Assembly (NCBI GenBank): GCA_030744095.1
Contig: JASLRF010000486.1
Coordinates: 1 to 14,868, forward strand
DNA: 14,868 nucleotides
Reading direction: 5' to 3'
Source: Pirellulaceae bacterium
Lineage (GTDB): Bacteria > Planctomycetota > Planctomycetia > Pirellulales > Pirellulaceae
A program made the translations under genes and the position numbers. The notes under the pieces are model-generated. The model saw nothing but the letters and a program-made list of their open reading frames with translations, searched no databases and had not been told where the DNA came from. Below, one piece after another: positions 14,575-14,868 of this stretch; the first letter of the stretch is position 1; each line of letters opens with the position of its first letter.

Positions 14575-14868
14575 ATCATCCCTTGGTCCTGGCCATCACC
14601 GGTGCCAGCGGCGCGATCTATGCCGTCCGCCTGCTGGAGTTGTTGCTGCTAAGCGGTCGCCATGTGGAACTCACGATCAGCCCTTCAGCCTCCGCCGTGC
14701 TAAAGCAGGAACTCGACTGCAATCTTAATCTTGACGCTTTTCGGCTGACTGACCTTATCGACCTTGATGAGCACACTGGGCGACTGTCTTACTATCATTA
14801 TTCCGACATCATGGCACCCATTGCCAGCGGTTCGCATTTGACCGACGGCATGGTGATCTGCCCTTGTT
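14571..14868 (+). CDS. ubiX: Flavin prenyltransferase UbiX (5' part, cut by window end)
   Basis: The first 99 codons are present. The protein opens with LVLAITGASGAIYAVRLLELLL, the FMN-binding start of the UbiX/Pad1 flavoprotein family, and continues with the conserved ELTISPSASAVLKQEL region and IMAPIASGSHLTDGMVICP, which matches the family's substrate/phosphate-binding SGS segment. UbiX makes prenylated FMN, the cofactor of UbiD-type decarboxylases, including those in quinone biosynthesis. The start ATG overlaps the menG stop (ATGA), which fits one operon in which both gene products serve quinone synthesis. The gene runs off the window, so its C-terminal half cannot be assessed. Confidence 0.93.
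   Translation, partial: MNHPLVLAITGASGAIYAVRLLELLLLSGRHVELTISPSASAVLKQELDCNLNLDAFRLTDLIDLDEHTGRLSYYHYSDIMAPIASGSHLTDGMVICPC

Overview
The window looks like chromosomal DNA of a planctomycete, probably a Pirellulaceae/Rhodopirellula relative. This is inferred from moderate-to-high GC, many exported proteins of unknown function, housekeeping genes scattered among them, and an intergenic palindromic repeat whose right arm can be misread as a start codon. The genetic code appears to be standard: TGA ends several clearly recognisable genes (for example holA, glyS and menG/ubiE). No rRNA, tRNA, CRISPR array, phage or transposase gene was seen.

Layout. Positions 1-74 hold the apparent tail of an upstream gene, followed by a small Rieske [2Fe-2S] protein (75-452, +). 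Convergent to it are three minus-strand genes: an exported protein of unknown function (463-1371), a UPF0173 metallo-beta-lactamase-fold hydrolase (1511-2197) and glucose-6-phosphate isomerase pgi (2302-3723). Divergent from pgi is an archaeal-type cofactor-independent phosphoglycerate mutase (3894-5099, +). The plus strand continues with a large exported protein carrying two related beta-rich modules (5322-7373), the DNA polymerase III delta subunit holA (7464-8546) and a putative lipoprotein (8678-10171). Glycyl-tRNA synthetase (10172-11863, -) converges on the lipoprotein with directly abutting stop codons. The 475-base gap upstream of glyS holds three small hairpins and a possible small minus-strand ORF.

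The most interesting locus is 12339-13430 (+). It appears as a TlpA/redoxin-like open frame that ends at a TGA, followed in the same frame by the rest of a complete thioredoxin fold. The TGA sits exactly where the first cysteine of the WCxxC active site belongs, giving W-(TGA)-P-P-C. A perfect 7-bp hairpin with a GGUC loop begins 24 nt downstream, and its loop is 31 nt from the TGA, matching the layout of a bacterial SECIS element. I read this as one 363-residue exported selenoprotein with Sec257, not as two truncated genes. The Sec-insertion genes (selA, selB, selC, selD) are not in this window, so this remains a strong inference.

The window ends with a menaquinone/ubiquinone methyltransferase (menG/ubiE, 13804-14574) overlapping by ATGA the start of a flavin prenyltransferase gene (ubiX, from 14571, cut off by the window end), which suggests a small quinone-biosynthesis operon. 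A second structural observation is a family of about 44-bp double-palindrome elements (1435-1478, 2252-2295, 5132-5177) lying in three separate intergenic gaps.
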